Source: an uncultured Eggerthella sp.
GTDB taxonomy: Bacteria > Actinomycetota > Coriobacteriia > Coriobacteriales > Eggerthellaceae
Length of the DNA stretch: 26,772 bases
Reading direction: 5' to 3'
Assembly: GCA_900542265.1 (NCBI GenBank)
Contig: UQML01000024.1
Location: forward strand, 1 to 26,772
Shown here: positions 1 to 6,763 of the stretch, in pieces
How the letters are laid out: the number at the start of each line of letters is the position of its first letter
Numbering within the stretch: the stretch's first letter is position 1
Notes under the pieces: model-generated
What the model was told of the DNA's origin: nothing
Seen by the model: only the letters and a program-made list of their open reading frames with translations
The model's database searches: none
Program-made: the position numbers and the translations under genes

Positions 1-53
1 CGAGATCTACACCCTGGAGTTCGTCGGCAGCGTCAGATGTGTATAAGAGACAG
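1..53 (+). other. Untrimmed Illumina/Nextera adapter (not genomic)
   Basis: Bases 1-12 are the end of the Illumina P5 oligo (CGAGATCTACAC). Bases 13-20 (CCTGGAGT) sit where the 8-base i5 index belongs. Bases 21-34 are TCGTCGGCAGCGTC, and 35-53 are the Tn5 mosaic end AGATGTGTATAAGAGACAG. The order and lengths match a Nextera read-1 adapter exactly, so genomic sequence starts at base 54. Translating through it adds the spurious peptide MYKRQ to the following reading frame. Confidence 0.98.
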
Positions 54-230
54 GTCGAAGGCTTGATCGGGTTCGAGGAGCGCGGTAGCGCAGGCTTTGG
101 GTACGATCCGCTCTTCTTACCGAATGACTTTGGCAACGAATACACCTTTGCAGAACTCGGGCTTGCCGAGAAGCAGAAGGTTTCGCATCGGGCACGTGCA
201 TTGCGCGATCTCATGGATAAGCTTTCGTAA
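54..230 (+). CDS. rdgB: dITP/XTP pyrophosphatase RdgB/HAM1, C-terminal fragment
   Basis: This is the last 58 codons of a Ham1/RdgB non-canonical purine NTP pyrophosphatase. The enzyme hydrolyses dITP, dXTP and ITP to monophosphates and so keeps deaminated purines out of DNA. The visible block GFGYDPLF, followed by FAELGLAEKQKVSHRARAL, is the family's signature C-terminal region: the GYDP nucleotide-binding loop and the SHR-A-AL helix. About 130-140 N-terminal residues are missing because the contig ends in adapter at base 53. The apparent ATG at 39 lies in the adapter and is not a start. The gene ends with TAA at 228-230. Confidence 0.93.
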   Translation, partial: VEGLIGFEERGSAGFGYDPLFLPNDFGNEYTFAELGLAEKQKVSHRARALRDLMDKLS

Positions 231-601
231 CTAACACACGCACTCGATCAAACATCATCGCACTCTGGCGCAAGAGCTAGACCGTTGCATATTAATTCCT
301 AGCCAAAAATGAAGAAGTAATACGAGAGGAGAGAAGCCTCGATCCTTATGTTGTCTAAATACTTCTTAGTTTACATAAGATATATTATCATATTTTCTTT
401 ATACATTGATTAGTCACAATTTTGCGTTACTGTATTAAAACTACGTACACCTGTTGTCTCATTCAATAAGTATGTAAATAAAATGGGCTTTGACCTGGTA
501 TTTTATAAATGAGGCTCTGAGAGCCGTTCTAAGGCCCTATTATGATCTTGCATGAGTACTAACTCATCGTTTTTTATCGTTCAGATCATTTTTAATTGAT
601 T
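231..601. other. 371-bp AT-rich spacer with inverted repeats, no gene seen
   Basis: No convincing ORF or tRNA is seen between rdgB and dut. Several inverted repeats are present. AAGAAGTA (312-319) pairs with TACTTCTT (360-367), and CTTATGT (345-351) pairs with ACATAAG (373-379); the two interleave like a pseudoknot. GGCTC-TGA-GAGCC lies around 513-525. ATGAGT-ACTA-ACTCAT (552-567) is followed by CG and six T, so it could be a weak plus-strand terminator. No canonical promoter pair could be assigned. A small RNA is possible but unsupported. Confidence 0.4.
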
Positions 602-1054
602 TTACGCCTCTGAAACGCCACTTGAGCCAAAACCGCCTTTTCCACGTATGGAATCAGATAAAACATTCGCATGAGAAAAGTTCACATCTTCAATATTCAT
701 GATCACCAATTGAGCGATGCGATCACCCGGCTGGATTTCTATATCCTTATGAGGGTCAAGATTAATTGCAATGACTTTTATTTCGCCACGATAATTTGAG
801 TCAATAAGACCAGGAGCATTTACTAAGGATAATCCTTTCTTAATTGCGAGACCGCTTCTTGGCAAAACAAATCCACCATAGCCAGCAGGAATCTCAAGTG
901 CGACTCCCGTATCAATAAGGCACCGTTCAAAGGGTTTTAATGTATAAAATGCAGAGGCATATAAATCATAACCTGCATCACCAACGTAAGCTCGAGATGG
1001 AGTACGAGCATTTTTTGAAAGTAACTGAATAGGAACAGTAATTTCTTCTTGCAT
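602..1054 (-). CDS. dut: Deoxyuridine 5'-triphosphate nucleotidohydrolase (dUTPase)
   Basis: Trimeric dUTPase of 150 residues, converting dUTP to dUMP and PPi. It keeps uracil out of DNA and supplies dUMP for thymidylate synthesis. All five family motifs are visible: AGYDLYA (27-33), PRSGLA (65-70), GLIDSNYRGEIKV (82-94, with the catalytic Asp85 and the substrate-sensing Tyr88), GDRIAQLV (110-117) and the C-terminal lid RGKGGFGSSG (137-146). Length is normal for the family. The ATG directly abuts the TAA of upstream nrdR (TAAATG), so the two genes are almost certainly co-transcribed and translationally coupled. A single-domain cytosolic enzyme. Confidence 0.96.
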   Translation of the reverse strand: MQEEITVPIQLLSKNARTPSRAYVGDAGYDLYASAFYTLKPFERCLIDTGVALEIPAGYGGFVLPRSGLAIKKGLSLVNAPGLIDSNYRGEIKVIAINLDPHKDIEIQPGDRIAQLVIMNIEDVNFSHANVLSDSIRGKGGFGSSGVSEA

Positions 1055-1495
1055 TTATAAACCCCGTAATGCTGCTCTGAATTCTTCGAGATTTTGGAAA
1101 TCTTTATATACACTTGCGAAACGAATGTAGGCTACTTCATCTAACGCAGCAAGTCTCTCAAGAACCATTTCACCTAATTCTTTTGATTGTACGGTGTTTT
1201 TACTTGAACGCAGCTCATTTTCGATATCAGTTATCAAATCAGAAACTTGATCTGAAGTTACAGGACGTTTAGCACAAGAAACTAAAACGCCTCTAAATAG
1301 CTTATTGCGATCATAAGCTTCAGAAGATCCATCGGATTTAATAACAATGAGAGGATTATCAGCAAGACGTTCATAAGTAGTAAAGCGTGCGCCACAGGAT
1401 AGACATTCGCGTCTCCTTCTAATAGAAGAATCATCGTCAGATGGACGAGAATCAACAACTTTAGATTCGGTTTCACCGCATGTTGGGCAACGCAT
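1055..1495 (-). CDS. nrdR: Transcriptional repressor NrdR
   Basis: NrdR of 146 residues, the ATP/dATP-sensing repressor of ribonucleotide reductase genes. It opens with the hallmark MRCPTCGE. A zinc ribbon follows, formed by Cys3, Cys6, Cys31 and Cys34, with the conserved RRRRECLSCGARFTTYE stretch. An ATP-cone then starts near residue 50 and contains VIKSDGSSEAYDRNKL. The start at 1495 is chosen over an in-frame start six codons upstream because AGGAG lies five bases before it and because family members begin at MRCP. It is first of a pair with dut, so nucleotide-pool genes are grouped. The target ribonucleotide reductase genes are not in the window. Confidence 0.96.
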   Translation of the reverse strand: MRCPTCGETESKVVDSRPSDDDSSIRRRRECLSCGARFTTYERLADNPLIVIKSDGSSEAYDRNKLFRGVLVSCAKRPVTSDQVSDLITDIENELRSSKNTVQSKELGEMVLERLAALDEVAYIRFASVYKDFQNLEEFRAALRGL

Positions 1496-1570
1496 AGCAG
1501 CTCCTCTCGACACTTGCTAGACTACCACAAGACATAGCAATCAAATAGTCAAAGCAAACCTTAAAGGTCA

Positions 1571-1587
1571 GTATAGAGCAGCTATAC
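1571..1587. promoter_or_regulatory. 17-bp palindrome upstream of nrdR
   Basis: GTATAG-AGCAG-CTATAC forms perfect 6-bp arms around a 5-base spacer. It lies about 75 bp upstream of nrdR and about 40 bp after the small membrane-protein gene. No T-run follows on either strand, so it does not look like a terminator. An operator is possible, but it does not clearly match the NrdR box consensus as I know it. Function is unknown. Confidence 0.35.
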
Positions 1588-1626
1588 GTTACATAGACAC
1601 ATAACATCTATAGGTCACAAATAAAA

Positions 1627-1938
1627 CTATGCAAATATTAGAGTGCAAATTACAAAGAATGCGGTAATGATTGTGGTGTAGAGAGCTACACTTTTTCTAT
1701 CCACCACAACTAACGAAGAGCGCTGTTCATCTTGCTTAATAAAAGGAGATGCTAATGATGAATTTTGAACCTTTTGCAAAAGGGTACGACGTGAAGATGT
1801 GCGCGTCTTGCATAAAAAACGTGTATTATAACGTGACTTTTGAGCATACTCAAAATCAATAATGTGTACATGGTTATTGGTGTCCACACCAAACTTTAAT
1901 GCTGCAGTTCCCTCAACTTTATTAGAATACGATTTCAT
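1627..1938 (-). CDS. Small tail-anchored membrane protein divergent from lexA; candidate SOS cell-division inhibitor
   Basis: I do not recognise this 103-residue protein. Residues 1-80 are polar and basic. Residues 83-103 (SVALYTTIITAFFVICTLIFA) form one hydrophobic segment that ends at the C terminus, so a tail-anchored protein with its N terminus inside is likely. The ATG at 1938 is preferred over a start six codons upstream because AGAGGGG lies five bases before it. It is transcribed divergently from lexA. Its promoter carries a perfect SOS box in the spacer. In Gram-positive bacteria the lexA-divergent position often holds a division inhibitor (YneA, SosA, DivS). Those proteins differ in layout, and no LysM domain is present here. 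Role inferred from context and regulation only. Confidence 0.7.
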   Translation of the reverse strand: MKSYSNKVEGTAALKFGVDTNNHVHIIDFEYAQKSRYNTRFLCKTRTSSRRTLLQKVQNSSLASPFIKQDEQRSSLVVVDRKSVALYTTIITAFFVICTLIFA

Positions 1939-1950
1939 GGTATCCCCTCT

Positions 1951-1978
1951 TTGCATAGAACCTTTGTTCGTGTATACT
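1951..1978 (+). promoter_or_regulatory. lexA promoter
   Basis: TTGCAT (1951-1956) and TATACT (1973-1978) are separated by 16 bp and point at lexA. SOS box 1 fills most of the spacer, so LexA bound there would occlude RNA polymerase and give autoregulation. Assigned by consensus match only. Confidence 0.65.
1957..1970. promoter_or_regulatory. SOS (LexA) box 1
   Basis: AGAACCTTTGTTCG contains a perfect GAAC-N4-GTTC core, the Gram-positive/actinobacterial LexA operator. It sits between the -35 and -10 of the lexA promoter and in the 5' leader of the divergent membrane-protein gene. Confidence 0.85.
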
Positions 1979-2004
1979 ATAAATCGAACATACGTTCATG
2001 TCAA
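1976..2004 (-). promoter_or_regulatory. Promoter of the lexA-divergent membrane protein
   Basis: Read on the minus strand, TTGACA (2004-1999) and TATAGT (1981-1976) are separated by exactly 17 bp, close to a consensus housekeeping promoter. The spacer is largely SOS box 2. A strong promoter clamped by LexA is what a tightly repressed, highly inducible SOS gene would need. Confidence 0.75.
1985..1998. promoter_or_regulatory. SOS (LexA) box 2
   Basis: CGAACATACGTTCA has a perfect GAAC-ATAC-GTTC core. It lies inside the spacer of the minus-strand promoter and just downstream of the lexA -10, so one LexA dimer here could block both promoters. Confidence 0.88.
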
Positions 2005-2011
2005 TAAAAAT

Positions 2012-2025
2012 AGCACATTTGTTCG
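2012..2025. promoter_or_regulatory. Degenerate third SOS-box-like site
   Basis: AGCACATTTGTTCG keeps the GTTC half but has GCAC in place of GAAC. It lies 15 bp before the lexA start. It could be a weak auxiliary LexA site or chance. Confidence 0.4.
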
Positions 2026-2039
2026 TATTGGAGAATCTG

Positions 2040-2672
2040 ATGGATCAGAAGCTCAGTAAAAGACAACAACAGGTCTATGACTTCATAGAAGCCTACATTA
2101 AGGAAAAGGGATTTGGTCCTACTGTCCGTGAAATTGGAGATGCACTCCAATTGTCCTCCCCTTCAACTGTACATGTTCATTTAAAAACTCTTGAGGAAAA
2201 GGGCTACATTACACGCGACCAGCTCAAGTCACGCTCTATTGCACTTACTCATGAAAGTGATTCATCAGAGACGTTTGGGTCTGCTGCTTTCGACAATACC
2301 ATCTCGCTTCCTCTTATCGGCCGCGTTGCAGCTGGTGAGCCAATTTTGGCAGAACAAAATATTGAAGAGACTTTAACGCTACCCACAGAAATTGTGGGAG
2401 ATAATGCCTCGTTTATTCTCACGGTACACGGAGATTCTATGATTGATATTGGCATTAATGATGGTGACTATATTGTAGTAAAGCAGCAACAAACTGCTCA
2501 TAATGGGGAGATCATTGTTGCCTTAATTGAAGACGGTGCTACCGTAAAACGTTTTTATAAGGAAGATGGTTATATACGTCTGCAGCCCGAAAACTCAACC
2601 ATGGATCCAATCATTGTCGACAATTGCGCTATCGTTGGAAAAGTTACTGCGGTTATGCGTCGGGTTTATTAA
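2040..2672 (+). CDS. lexA: LexA repressor (SOS regulator, self-cleaving S24 protease)
   Basis: LexA of 210 residues. It represses SOS genes until RecA filaments trigger self-cleavage. Residues 1-70 are the winged-helix DNA-binding domain (KRQQQVYDFI, GFGPTVREIGDAL, SPSTVHVHLKTLEEKGYI). The protease domain shows the Ala98-Gly99 cleavage site in GRVAAGEPI, catalytic Ser133 in HGDSM and catalytic Lys170 in GATVKRF. The start at 2040 follows GGAG at normal spacing. An in-frame upstream ATG at 1998 would begin inside SOS box 2 and add 14 unconserved residues, so it is rejected. Three LexA-box-like sites upstream indicate autoregulation together with the divergent gene. Confidence 0.97.
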   Translation: MDQKLSKRQQQVYDFIEAYIKEKGFGPTVREIGDALQLSSPSTVHVHLKTLEEKGYITRDQLKSRSIALTHESDSSETFGSAAFDNTISLPLIGRVAAGEPILAEQNIEETLTLPTEIVGDNASFILTVHGDSMIDIGINDGDYIVVKQQQTAHNGEIIVALIEDGATVKRFYKEDGYIRLQPENSTMDPIIVDNCAIVGKVTAVMRRVY

Positions 2673-2696
2673 GATTTAGCATCTTTTACTCTAGAT

Positions 2697-2737
2697 TACA
2701 TTACAAAAGGCCTCATAAAGAGGCCTTTTGTAATGTA
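2697..2737. terminator. Bidirectional terminator between lexA and the thioesterase gene
   Basis: A perfect 18-bp stem (2697-2714 with 2720-2737) encloses the loop ATAAA. Its core AAAAGGCCTC/GAGGCCTTTT gives a U-run on either strand. It sits between the convergent 3' ends of lexA and the thioesterase gene. Confidence 0.9.
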
Positions 2738-2753
2738 TAAATATATTGACATA

Positions 2754-3185
2754 CTAAGCTTCTTCAATTTCTTTATAAATTTGATACAGTTCAGGAAGCA
2801 CTTTTTTTGTTGAAACTGGTCTAAATGTTGCTCTATCAACTAAACAATGAACAGTTGCACCAGTAATACGTGGCTTTACCACTTCCCTATCATCATTAAT
2901 GTCATAAATTTCATAGCTATAGGTAATTTTCACAGGAGTAACTTTAGAAACACGCGTTACTAGAACTGCTGTCTCTCCATACGTAAAAGGTGTTCCATAG
3001 TCAATTTCTGCATGAATTACAGGAGCAAAATATCCGAGATCCTCACACTGTTTATAAGGAAAGCCGACAGCCTGTAAAAGACGCGTTCTTCCTGCGTCAA
3101 ACCACGAAAAATAGTTTGCATGATACACAATGCCCATCGCATCCGTTTCTGAATAACGAACTTCATATTCGCTCTCAAATCGCAT
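2754..3185 (-). CDS. Acyl-CoA thioesterase, YbgC/FadM (4HBT hot-dog) family
   Basis: Hot-dog-fold thioesterase of 143 residues, hydrolysing short or medium acyl-CoA esters. The 4HBT signature is clear: RYSETDAMGIVYHANYFSWF near residues 10-29, with the conserved Asp15 and the HANY segment. A KVTPVKITYSYEI strand follows. The start at 3185 is chosen because GGAG/AAGG lies just upstream and because the family begins shortly before the RYSETD motif. A longer in-frame extension of about 43 codons looks like non-coding leader. The gene stands alone, convergent with lexA and divergent from the menA-like gene. Exact substrate cannot be told. Confidence 0.88.
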   Translation of the reverse strand: MRFESEYEVRYSETDAMGIVYHANYFSWFDAGRTRLLQAVGFPYKQCEDLGYFAPVIHAEIDYGTPFTYGETAVLVTRVSKVTPVKITYSYEIYDINDDREVVKPRITGATVHCLVDRATFRPVSTKKVLPELYQIYKEIEEA

Positions 3186-3274
3186 TAACCTTCTCCACCT
3201 CATATTTTTCTGAACAAATTTTATTCTTCTGTAAATATAGAGGAATTCTTTACCGGTAATACAGACAATCTTTT

Positions 3275-3302
3275 TTGAGGTATTTTGGGATTTGTCTATA
3301 AT
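3275..3302 (+). promoter_or_regulatory. Promoter of the menA-like gene
   Basis: TTGAGG (3275-3280), a 16-bp spacer and a perfect TATAAT (3297-3302) point at the menA-like gene. The expected 5' leader is about 75 bases. Confidence 0.6.
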
Positions 3303-3383
3303 CAAATAGGCCAATAATGAGCTTCTTTAAACACCGAGAAATCTTCTGAAATACTACTAATAAGAAAGCGAATCTTTTCTCTT

Positions 3384-4352
3384 ATGCCATCTCCACGAAA
3401 CCAATCATCACAACGCACTTCTGTTAAGCAGTACGCACCTCTTACCCCTACACTCATGTGGCAGCTTGCAGCTCCTCATACGTGGGCTGCAACTATTGCT
3501 GCAGTTCTTTTTTCTTTTACTTATGCAGCATGTGCTTATTCGGGAACTATGAACATTGTGCTCACGCTTGTTTTATTCATCGTTTGTGCTCTCATGCAAT
3601 CTGCCGCAAATGTGTTTAACGACTATTTTGATTACATTAAAGGTACCGATACTTTAGAGAATTCCTCCCATGATGCTTTTGATGCTGTTTTGGTCTACAA
3701 CCATGTTAATCCTCGTACTGTCCTTTTCTATGGCATTGCCCTTTTGTTAGCCGCACTCGCTTTAGGTATCTATATTATTGTTGTTACCAGCTGGATCCCT
3801 CTTGTAATTGGCATAATTGGCGCACTTGTAGTTTTACTTTATTCTGCTGGTAAAACACCTATTTCCTATTTGCCCTTCGGTGAGATTATCGTTGGTTTTG
3901 TCATGGGGGGTTTAATACCACTCGCGTGTTGTTATGTCCTTTCTGGCGCCCTCGACTTTTTTGTTTTAGTGGCAGCGCTCCCTATTATGATTGGAATTGG
4001 TCTTATTCTGGCTACTAACAACACCTGCGATATTGAAAAAGACTCATCGACAACAAGAAAAACCTGCGCAATGGTTTTAGGAAGAGAAAAAGCGGTACGC
4101 GTCTATCGCATAACAGTTATTGTCTGGATCGTATTGATTGGCGTATTGACTACTTGTCTTTTTACACCAGGTCTTCTCTTTTTTGCCATTATGCTTGTTG
4201 CACTCTACCCCAACTATCGTGCGCTTTTCCATAATCCACTTAATGCTCAAACGCGTGATAAAACGATGCCTCTTATTACGGGACTCAATATCTCTATGAC
4301 TGCTTTCTATTGCCTGGCAATCATGAGTAGTCTTATTATTACGTGGATTTAA
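3384..4352 (+). CDS. menA: UbiA-family prenyltransferase, MenA-like (1,4-dihydroxy-2-naphthoate polyprenyltransferase)
   Basis: Polytopic membrane protein of 322 residues. MenA attaches a polyprenyl chain to dihydroxynaphthoate in menaquinone synthesis. The two Asp-rich Mg-diphosphate motifs of UbiA enzymes are seen: ANVFNDYFDYIKGTD near residues 73-88 and NNTCDIEKDSSTTRKT near 212-227, the latter typical of MenA. Around eight hydrophobic segments separate them. The start has only a weak ribosome site; an ATG 24 codons on (MWQLAAPHTW) is the alternative. It stands alone and is convergent with gluQ 27 bp away, with no clear terminator between. Another UbiA specificity cannot be excluded, and no other men gene is in the window. 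Confidence 0.82.
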   Translation: MPSPRNQSSQRTSVKQYAPLTPTLMWQLAAPHTWAATIAAVLFSFTYAACAYSGTMNIVLTLVLFIVCALMQSAANVFNDYFDYIKGTDTLENSSHDAFDAVLVYNHVNPRTVLFYGIALLLAALALGIYIIVVTSWIPLVIGIIGALVVLLYSAGKTPISYLPFGEIIVGFVMGGLIPLACCYVLSGALDFFVLVAALPIMIGIGLILATNNTCDIEKDSSTTRKTCAMVLGREKAVRVYRITVIVWIVLIGVLTTCLFTPGLLFFAIMLVALYPNYRALFHNPLNAQTRDKTMPLITGLNISMTAFYCLAIMSSLIITWI

Positions 4353-4379
4353 AGCAGTTTGTCGATAGGGCTAATGGTG

Positions 4380-5378
4380 CTATAAGATTGATTGCAGTGA
4401 CGAAGGCCACACGATTTTTGTTTTGTTTCTAAGTGAGTCGAGATTAGCATACTCTACTAATTGATGAAGAGTTAATGGCTTATACACTTCAATGAGTCCC
4501 GTAACAAACGATATTAAACCAAGAATTTCAGAGGCAGTCAGGCATAACGTTTCAATTAAGTAAGAAAGTGTAGCATCTTGATTGCGTTTGGATAACCGTT
4601 TTCCTGATTCATCGACAATAAGTGGCACATGAGCATACAACAACTCATCGTCTTTAAAAGGGCGCAAAAGAGAACGCAAATGTATTTGCTTAGCCGTTGA
4701 GGTAAGCAAATCCTCACCGCGCACGATGCAGTTTACTCCCTGGAAAGCATCATCAAGGACAACCGCAAGTTGATAAGCGAACACTCCATCTGATCGCCTA
4801 ACAATAAAATCATCACCCGGCGCTTCTAGCATAAAGACTTGTTCGCCTTGGAAGTAGTCTTTGAAGTTGATAGAAAGAGATGATGGTATCAAAAGACGAT
4901 AAGCAGGTGATCGCCTCGTTGACATTGTGCTGTGTGTAGTAGCATCCAAAATGCGCAAATCACTATGATCTTTGCAATGGTCTTTAGATGGTCGGCAGGT
5001 ACCTGCATATAATATCTCTTCTCCCCTATGGGGTGCTTGAGCGCTATGTAGGTCTGCGCGCGAACAAAAACACGGATATACCCGTTCTGCTTTTAAGAGC
5101 GAGCTGAATGCAGTCTGATATGCGCTCGTGCGTTTTGACTGATAAACAACTTCTCCATCCCAACTAAAGCCAAACCAAGCAAGATCGGCAAAGAGCTGAT
5201 CAATGTAGCATTTTTTTGAGCGTGCTGGATCAAGGTCTTCAACTCGAAGACGCATAGAAGCTTCAACATTATGTGTTTTTGCACGTTGATGAGTTAAAAG
5301 ATAAGAAACAAGATAGGAAAAAAGATTGCCAACGTGCATACGTCCCGAAGGGCTTGGTGCGTACCTTCCTACTATCAT
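4380..5378 (-). CDS. gluQ: Glutamyl-Q tRNA(Asp) synthetase
   Basis: Truncated glutamyl-tRNA synthetase paralogue of 332 residues. It attaches glutamate to queuosine at position 34 of tRNA-Asp. It begins with RYAPSPSGRMHVGN, whose HVGN is the HIGH-like ATP motif at 15-18. It has a Cys-x-Cys zinc site (YPCFCSR, near 101-103) completed by YAGTC, which is typical of GluQ. The KMSKS-like loop is GKRLSKRN near 255-261. The anticodon-binding domain is absent, as expected. Its ATG overlaps the TGA of paaK by four bases (ATGA), so it is the last gene of the iorA operon and translationally coupled. That is an odd place for a tRNA-modification gene. Confidence 0.92.
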   Translation of the reverse strand: MIVGRYAPSPSGRMHVGNLFSYLVSYLLTHQRAKTHNVEASMRLRVEDLDPARSKKCYIDQLFADLAWFGFSWDGEVVYQSKRTSAYQTAFSSLLKAERVYPCFCSRADLHSAQAPHRGEEILYAGTCRPSKDHCKDHSDLRILDATTHSTMSTRRSPAYRLLIPSSLSINFKDYFQGEQVFMLEAPGDDFIVRRSDGVFAYQLAVVLDDAFQGVNCIVRGEDLLTSTAKQIHLRSLLRPFKDDELLYAHVPLIVDESGKRLSKRNQDATLSYLIETLCLTASEILGLISFVTGLIEVYKPLTLHQLVEYANLDSLRNKTKIVWPSSLQSIL

Positions 5379-6703
5379 TTGCGACGGTCGATAACATGCT
5401 TTGCTTTGCCATAAAAACGTTCAAGTCCGTCTGGCTCAACAAGTTTAACATCAGGCGCAACCAAGAGACCCTCACGTAAACGTGCGGCAATATTCTTGCG
5501 GAATGCTTCCATCTCTTCAAATGAATCGCTAAAGGCATCTGGCTCAAGTTCAGCCATAACAACCATGTGATCCATACCAGAATCATTATCGACTTCGATA
5601 CGATAATGGGTAGAAACCCCCTTGATAGACGACAAAATATCTTCAACTTGGGATGGAAATACGTTGGTTGCACGAATAATAAGCATATCATCAGTACGCG
5701 TACGAACTTTCTTCATGCGAGCATGAGTGCGACCGCATTCGCATGGTTCTGTGATAACGTACGTTAAATCATGAGTACGATAACGCAAAACCGGGAACGC
5801 TTCCTTATCAAGAGGAGTCAAAACAAGCTCACCGGGAGTTCCTTCAGGAACAGGTTCACCAGTTTCAGGATCAATTACCTCCCATAAGAAATGATCTTCA
5901 GCGATATGCTGCATGTCACGGCAGCAGAGACATTCACCTGAAACACCTGGGCCCATAACTTCTGTCAAACCGTAATTATCCGTACAAATAATATGCATGC
6001 GACGCTCAATTTCTTCCTTTAATGCAGGAGGGCAAGGCTCACCACCAAACAATCCAATACGGAGAGAAGATTGAGCCCAATCAAACCCTTGTTGCTCTCC
6101 AAACTCACACATATGAAGTGCATAAGAGGGCGTCGCAATCAAGACAGTTGTTTGAAAATCATTAATATACATCAAGTGACGTTGCGTATTGCCCGATCCA
6201 GCAGGAATCATGCAAGCGCCAAGTTTTTCCATACCATAATGAAGGCCAAAACCGCCTGTAAACATACCGTATCCAAATGCCATTTGGGCACGATCTCCTG
6301 GAACAACACCAGCCATCATAGCAAGACGGGCAATACAATCTGACCAGGTATCAAGGTCGCGTCTAGTATATCCAGCAACAATTGGTTTACCCGTTGTACC
6401 TGATGAAGCATGAAGACGTGCTACTTCATTCATGGGTACCGCAAACAAACCAAAGGGATACGTATCACGCAAAACTTGCTTATCCGTAAAAGGGAGATAG
6501 CGCACATCTTCAAGAGTTTTAATCGCATCAGGAGATACGCCTGATGCATCCATTTTTTTACGATACCAGGCAACGTTGTTATATGCATAAGCAACTTGTT
6601 TTTTTAACTTTTCCAATTGAAGTGCGCGAATTTCTTCACGTGACATAGTTTCAATTTCTGGCTGGAACATTTCAGTTTTGATACAACTTGACATGAAAAG
6701 CAT
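5375..6703 (-). CDS. paaK: Phenylacetate-CoA ligase (AMP-forming aryl-acid CoA ligase)
   Basis: Adenylate-forming ligase of 442 residues, converting phenylacetate or a related arylacetate plus ATP and CoA to aryl-acetyl-CoA. Visible are the ATP-binding loop SSGTTGKP (100-107), the acyl-adenylate motif DNYGLTEVMGPG near residue 243, the hinge-region YRTHDL and a C-terminal FYGKAKHVIDRR with the likely catalytic Lys433. Length matches the PaaK family. The start at 6703 lies one base after GAGAAAGG, so the ATG at 6694 may be the true start. It lies downstream of iorAB and an ACT protein, a common pairing in anaerobes. Its substrate is therefore probably the arylacetate matching the IorAB product. 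Confidence 0.93.
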   Translation of the reverse strand: MLFMSSCIKTEMFQPEIETMSREEIRALQLEKLKKQVAYAYNNVAWYRKKMDASGVSPDAIKTLEDVRYLPFTDKQVLRDTYPFGLFAVPMNEVARLHASSGTTGKPIVAGYTRRDLDTWSDCIARLAMMAGVVPGDRAQMAFGYGMFTGGFGLHYGMEKLGACMIPAGSGNTQRHLMYINDFQTTVLIATPSYALHMCEFGEQQGFDWAQSSLRIGLFGGEPCPPALKEEIERRMHIICTDNYGLTEVMGPGVSGECLCCRDMQHIAEDHFLWEVIDPETGEPVPEGTPGELVLTPLDKEAFPVLRYRTHDLTYVITEPCECGRTHARMKKVRTRTDDMLIIRATNVFPSQVEDILSSIKGVSTHYRIEVDNDSGMDHMVVMAELEPDAFSDSFEEMEAFRKNIAARLREGLLVAPDVKLVEPDGLERFYGKAKHVIDRRK

Positions 6704-6763
6704 GCCTTTCTCATAAAACGGATATAACCCTCAAAAATACTAAACGTGATATCACAAGTACAT

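Noticed and set aside
7..201. Minus-strand 64-codon ORF ending in a VSYTHLTLPT-like peptide
   Set aside because: Its C terminus is translated Nextera adapter and the rest is antisense to rdgB.
321..336. TAATACGA string resembling the start of a T7 promoter
   Set aside because: Only the first eight bases match; no phage gene nearby.
1998..2040. Upstream ATG for lexA adding 14 residues
   Set aside because: It starts inside SOS box 2, lacks a ribosome site, and the added residues are not LexA-like; the ATG at 2040 has GGAG.
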